In this document: piece by piece, positions 4,201 through 6,823 of the stretch | Position numbering within the stretch: the stretch's first letter is position 1 | Layout: every line of letters starts with the position of its first letter | Assembly: GCA_027007865.1 (NCBI GenBank) | Contig: JALTEE010000331.1 | Span: 1 to 6,823, forward strand | DNA length: 6,823 nt | Origin: a bacterium | GTDB taxonomy: Bacteria > UBP14 > UBA6098 > B30-G16 | Direction: 5' to 3' | The notes under the pieces: model-generated | Databases searched by the model: none | What the model was told of the DNA's origin: nothing | The model's input: the letters and a program-made list of their open reading frames with translations, nothing else | Made by a program: the position numbers and the translations under genes

Positions 4201-6711
4201 ATGCCGGATAAAGGTAAGATAAAAGTTTTCATCTGGGAACATTCTCCCGAAATTGCGGCAAATCTATCCGCTTTGGTGGATAAAGCAAATTTTAGGTTAA
4301 CTGAAATCGAGGATGCCGATGTCGTGATAATAGGTCCCAGTATCGACGAACATTCGCTGATAGAGCGGAAAAACAAAATGCACGAAAAAGGATATGTATT
4401 GATAACTTCTCAGAAAGGCGAGGGATTTTTCAATAAGGCTCATTTTCTTTTCGAGATATTATCTACCGATTCTCTCGACGACCTACCCGATGCGGTTCAC
4501 CGAGCGGCGTCGCGAGTTACACACAAATTCAAACACAATGTTGAAATTAGGCTTAACGAAGTGGCAAATCTGCTTGGAATTGTGCAGGGCAATGTATCGA
4601 TAAATATAGATAGAATTCGTTCATTAGTATCGAACTTGCCGCTCGGCGTGATATTGATAAGTAGAAAGAATGGAATATTAGGAATTAATCCACAGGCTGA
4701 ACAAATTTTACAGACATCTGCTGGCGAAATCATCGGGATTTCATACGAAGAATTCGATGGCAAATTTAACCTTCTGCGCGGTGGTGAAGAATTGCTCTCA
4801 TCGCTTGCAGATACGGAGCGACCATTAGTTTTTGTCCAGCATCTTGCGAATGACATCGTCGTTGAAATTTTTCTAACTTCTATCAGTGGGTCGGACGAAT
4901 TTCTATTGATTTTAAATGACATTACCGAGCAAAGCCATGAACGAGAATGGATACAGGGACTTATGGATGCGATTGGAGATGGTGTTCTCGTTCTCGACAA
5001 AGATAGAAACATCATTTGGTCGAATAGAGTAATTTCCGAATGGTTCGGCAATAAACTTTCGAATATGCCCGCTCATTGTTTTAATCTATGGACAAATTCG
5101 GATAGACCCTGTCCAAACTGTCCTGCCGTTAAAGTCTTTGATAATGGTGAAATCAGCCGTTATACAGAACGCTTCATAGAAAACGACGGCACAGAACGAT
5201 ATTTCGATATAATTGCGGCGCCGATAAAATCAAGCGATGGCGAAGTGCGCCAAATAGTGCAATTGGCAAGAGATGTTACTATACAAGAAAATATTGTAAA
5301 AGAGCTGAGAGACACCAAACAAAATTTTGAGGAGATAAACAAACAATTACAAAGACAATATGTTATATTGAAAACAATTATGGAATTTTCGGATACATTG
5401 CAGCATGAATCTTCTCTCGATAAAATCATACACATAGTTCTTACTGCTGTTACTGCTAAGGAAGGACTGGGATTTAACAGGAGTTTTATTCTTCTTGTAG
5501 ATGATGAGAAAAAATCGTTAGTTGGGAAGTCTGCTGTTGGACCCTCAAATGCAGAGGAAGCAGGTAGAATATGGGCAGAACTATCCGATGAGCCGAAAAC
5601 ACTTTCACAAACACTCCGAGCATACCAAAAAGCCACAGAAAAACAAGATACTGAAATAAACAGAATTGTTCGTTCGATAGATATTCCTCTGAACAGCAAT
5701 CAATTTCTTGTTCGCACTATCGAAGAACGGAACCCGATAGTAATTTCGCCTGAAAATGAAGAGTTGTTTCAACAAGCGAAGGAATTTTCCGAAACAATCA
5801 GATGCTCCACTTTTGTTGTGGCACCGCTGTGGGCAATGACAAAATTAGTCGGTGTGCTCGTAGCGGATAATATGATAACGCAGAAACCTATAACTCACGA
5901 CGATATCGACTTATTAAAATCTTTTGCGAGCCACGCGAGTCTCGCTATCGAAAGGTCGATGCTCACAGAAAAATTACAGGAAAGTTACGCTAAACTCGAA
6001 GAAGCTTACGAGACATTGCGAGATAATCAGCAGAAACTTGTCGAGGCAGAAAAATTATCCACAATCGGTGCGATGTCAGCGCAGATTGCTCACGAAATTA
6101 GAAATCCACTCGTATCCATAGGCGGTTTTGCGCGAAGTATGATTTCAGAAATTTCCCCCGAAAGTCCACAATATGCACCGCTGAAAATTATTATCGAAGA
6201 GGAAGAAAGATTGGAGAAAATAATCGAGGATGTTCTTGGATACGCAAAATTAAAAGAACCTGAAATGCAAATGGGCGATATAAATCAAACAATTTACGAT
6301 ACACTACTTCTGTTCGAGCCAGAATTCGAAGATAAGAATGTGAAAATCGAAATCGATACAGCAGACGAGATACCGCCATTTCTATTCGACCCAAACCAGT
6401 TGCGTCAGGTATTCATAAATCTTATTCGAAACTCGCTCAATGTCCTCGGCAAAAATGGCAGAATATCCATTACTTCAAAGCAGAATGAAAACAATTGCTG
6501 TGTGCAAATATCGGACAATGGACCCGAAATTCCACAAAAATATGGCGAAAAAATATTTCAACCATTTTTCACAACTCGAACATCGGGAACAGGGCTCGGA
6601 TTGTCCATATCCGCCAAAATCATCGAGGCTCACGGCGGAACGATATGGTATAAGAACAATTCCGAAGGCGGAGTTACCTTTTTTATGAGATTGCCGATGA
6701 AAAAACAATAA
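4201..6711 (+). CDS. soluble multi-sensor histidine kinase (REC-like, PAS, PAS, GAF, HisKA, HATPase)
   Basis: This is an 836-residue cytoplasmic sensor kinase with no membrane segment or signal peptide. Residues 1-105 look receiver-like (KVFIWEH, ADVVIIGPS, GYVLITSQ) but lack an Asp at the usual phosphoacceptor place. PAS 1 spans about 141-243. PAS 2 spans about 249-360 and holds Cys293, Cys304 and Cys307 (DRPCPNCP). A helical linker is followed by a GAF domain at about 395-585, including GLGFNRSFILLVDDE and AVGPSNAEEAGRIWAEL. A coiled coil (586-620) leads to HisKA with AHEIRNPL (phospho-acceptor His631). The ATPase has the N box NLIRNSLNVL (Asn744), DNGPEIP (772-778), the F box KIFQPFFTT and GTGLGLSI (796-803). 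All catalytic boxes are intact. The ribosome site is weak (GGTG), 26 bases after the EIIA gene, so coupling is possible. The partner response regulator is not in the window, and the ligand is unknown. Confidence 0.93.
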   Translation: MPDKGKIKVFIWEHSPEIAANLSALVDKANFRLTEIEDADVVIIGPSIDEHSLIERKNKMHEKGYVLITSQKGEGFFNKAHFLFEILSTDSLDDLPDAVHRAASRVTHKFKHNVEIRLNEVANLLGIVQGNVSINIDRIRSLVSNLPLGVILISRKNGILGINPQAEQILQTSAGEIIGISYEEFDGKFNLLRGGEELLSSLADTERPLVFVQHLANDIVVEIFLTSISGSDEFLLILNDITEQSHEREWIQGLMDAIGDGVLVLDKDRNIIWSNRVISEWFGNKLSNMPAHCFNLWTNSDRPCPNCPAVKVFDNGEISRYTERFIENDGTERYFDIIAAPIKSSDGEVRQIVQLARDVTIQENIVKELRDTKQNFEEINKQLQRQYVILKTIMEFSDTLQHESSLDKIIHIVLTAVTAKEGLGFNRSFILLVDDEKKSLVGKSAVGPSNAEEAGRIWAELSDEPKTLSQTLRAYQKATEKQDTEINRIVRSIDIPLNSNQFLVRTIEERNPIVISPENEELFQQAKEFSETIRCSTFVVAPLWAMTKLVGVLVADNMITQKPITHDDIDLLKSFASHASLAIERSMLTEKLQESYAKLEEAYETLRDNQQKLVEAEKLSTIGAMSAQIAHEIRNPLVSIGGFARSMISEISPESPQYAPLKIIIEEEERLEKIIEDVLGYAKLKEPEMQMGDINQTIYDTLLLFEPEFEDKNVKIEIDTADEIPPFLFDPNQLRQVFINLIRNSLNVLGKNGRISITSKQNENNCCVQISDNGPEIPQKYGEKIFQPFFTTRTSGTGLGLSISAKIIEAHGGTIWYKNNSEGGVTFFMRLPMKKQ

Positions 6712-6742
6712 AGTTCAAAGTTCTATATTTGTTCTTTTATGT

Positions 6743-6764
6743 CATTTCCACGAAAGTGGAAATC
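6743..6764. repeat. hairpin with GAAA tetraloop, GTCATTCC-type palindromic repeat
   Basis: ATTTCCAC (6744-6751), GAAA, GTGGAAAT (6756-6763) is a perfect 8-bp stem with a GNRA-type loop, flanked by GTC and CC. It resembles the common intergenic repeat GTCATTCCCGC-GAAA-GCGGGAATCC with paired changes. No T tract follows, so it is a poor classical terminator, although it lies 32 bases beyond the kinase stop. Confidence 0.55.
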
Positions 6765-6799
6765 CATAATAAATATTGCAACGGCAGAATACTATAATT

Positions 6800-6818
6800 C
6801 CACAGCAAGATGCTGTGG
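6800..6818. repeat. perfect palindrome at right edge, possible terminator
   Basis: CCACAGCA (6800-6807), AGA, TGCTGTGG (6811-6818) is an 8-bp perfect stem. The five visible bases afterwards (CTATC) are not T-rich, and the window ends, so terminator function cannot be judged. It may belong to a second palindromic repeat family. Confidence 0.5.
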
Positions 6819-6823
6819 CTATC

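Noticed and set aside
4497..5051. 184-codon minus-strand frame, and a 179-codon one at 5160-5699, within the kinase gene
   Set aside because: They are antisense shadows of PAS and GAF coding sequence, with Ser/Ile/Leu-rich translations lacking any motif.

Overview
The window comes from a moderately AT-rich bacterial chromosome. A gene on the minus strand encodes a signal peptide followed by a Tyr/Trp-rich protein ending in an aromatic residue, like an outer-membrane beta-barrel, so the host is probably a diderm (Gram-negative) bacterium. The split transketolase, the multi-PAS/GAF soluble histidine kinase and the many short palindromic repeats between genes would suit an uncultured, possibly anaerobic lineage. 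I cannot name the phylum from sequence alone.

Left part (1-834, minus strand): a compact hicBA toxin-antitoxin operon (hicB 334-540, hicA 110-337, 4-bp overlap) lies between two diverged copies of a promoter-plus-ribosome-site cassette (about 51-106 and 715-767). Each copy has TTGACA, a 16-bp spacer, a TATATT or TATTTT box, a strong Shine-Dalgarno sequence and an ATG. The right copy leads into a 50-codon reading frame made almost entirely of three consecutive hairpins, then hicB. The left copy leads into a reading frame that leaves the window.

Middle: a beta-barrel-like protein of unrecognised family (835-2052, minus) is divergent from the N-terminal (thiamine-diphosphate-binding) half of a split transketolase (2198-3049, plus). 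Candidate promoters for the two overlap in the 145-bp gap. The C-terminal transketolase half, normally adjacent, is absent. A 291-bp gap follows, holding an AT-rich stretch and a roughly 95-bp element with terminal inverted repeats.

Right part (3341-6711, plus): two closely spaced genes that look like a signalling unit. The first is a PTS EIIA (PtsN/fructose type) domain with active-site His71, fused to a C-terminal domain that looks PII-like. Twenty-six bases later comes an 836-residue soluble histidine kinase (degenerate receiver-like region, PAS, PAS with a cysteine cluster, GAF, HisKA, HATPase). No EI, HPr, permease or response regulator is present, so a regulatory role coupling PTS phosphorylation state to the kinase is the most economical reading, but it is inference. 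The last 110 bases hold two perfect 8-bp-stem hairpins.

I see no tRNA, rRNA, CRISPR array, transposase or phage gene.
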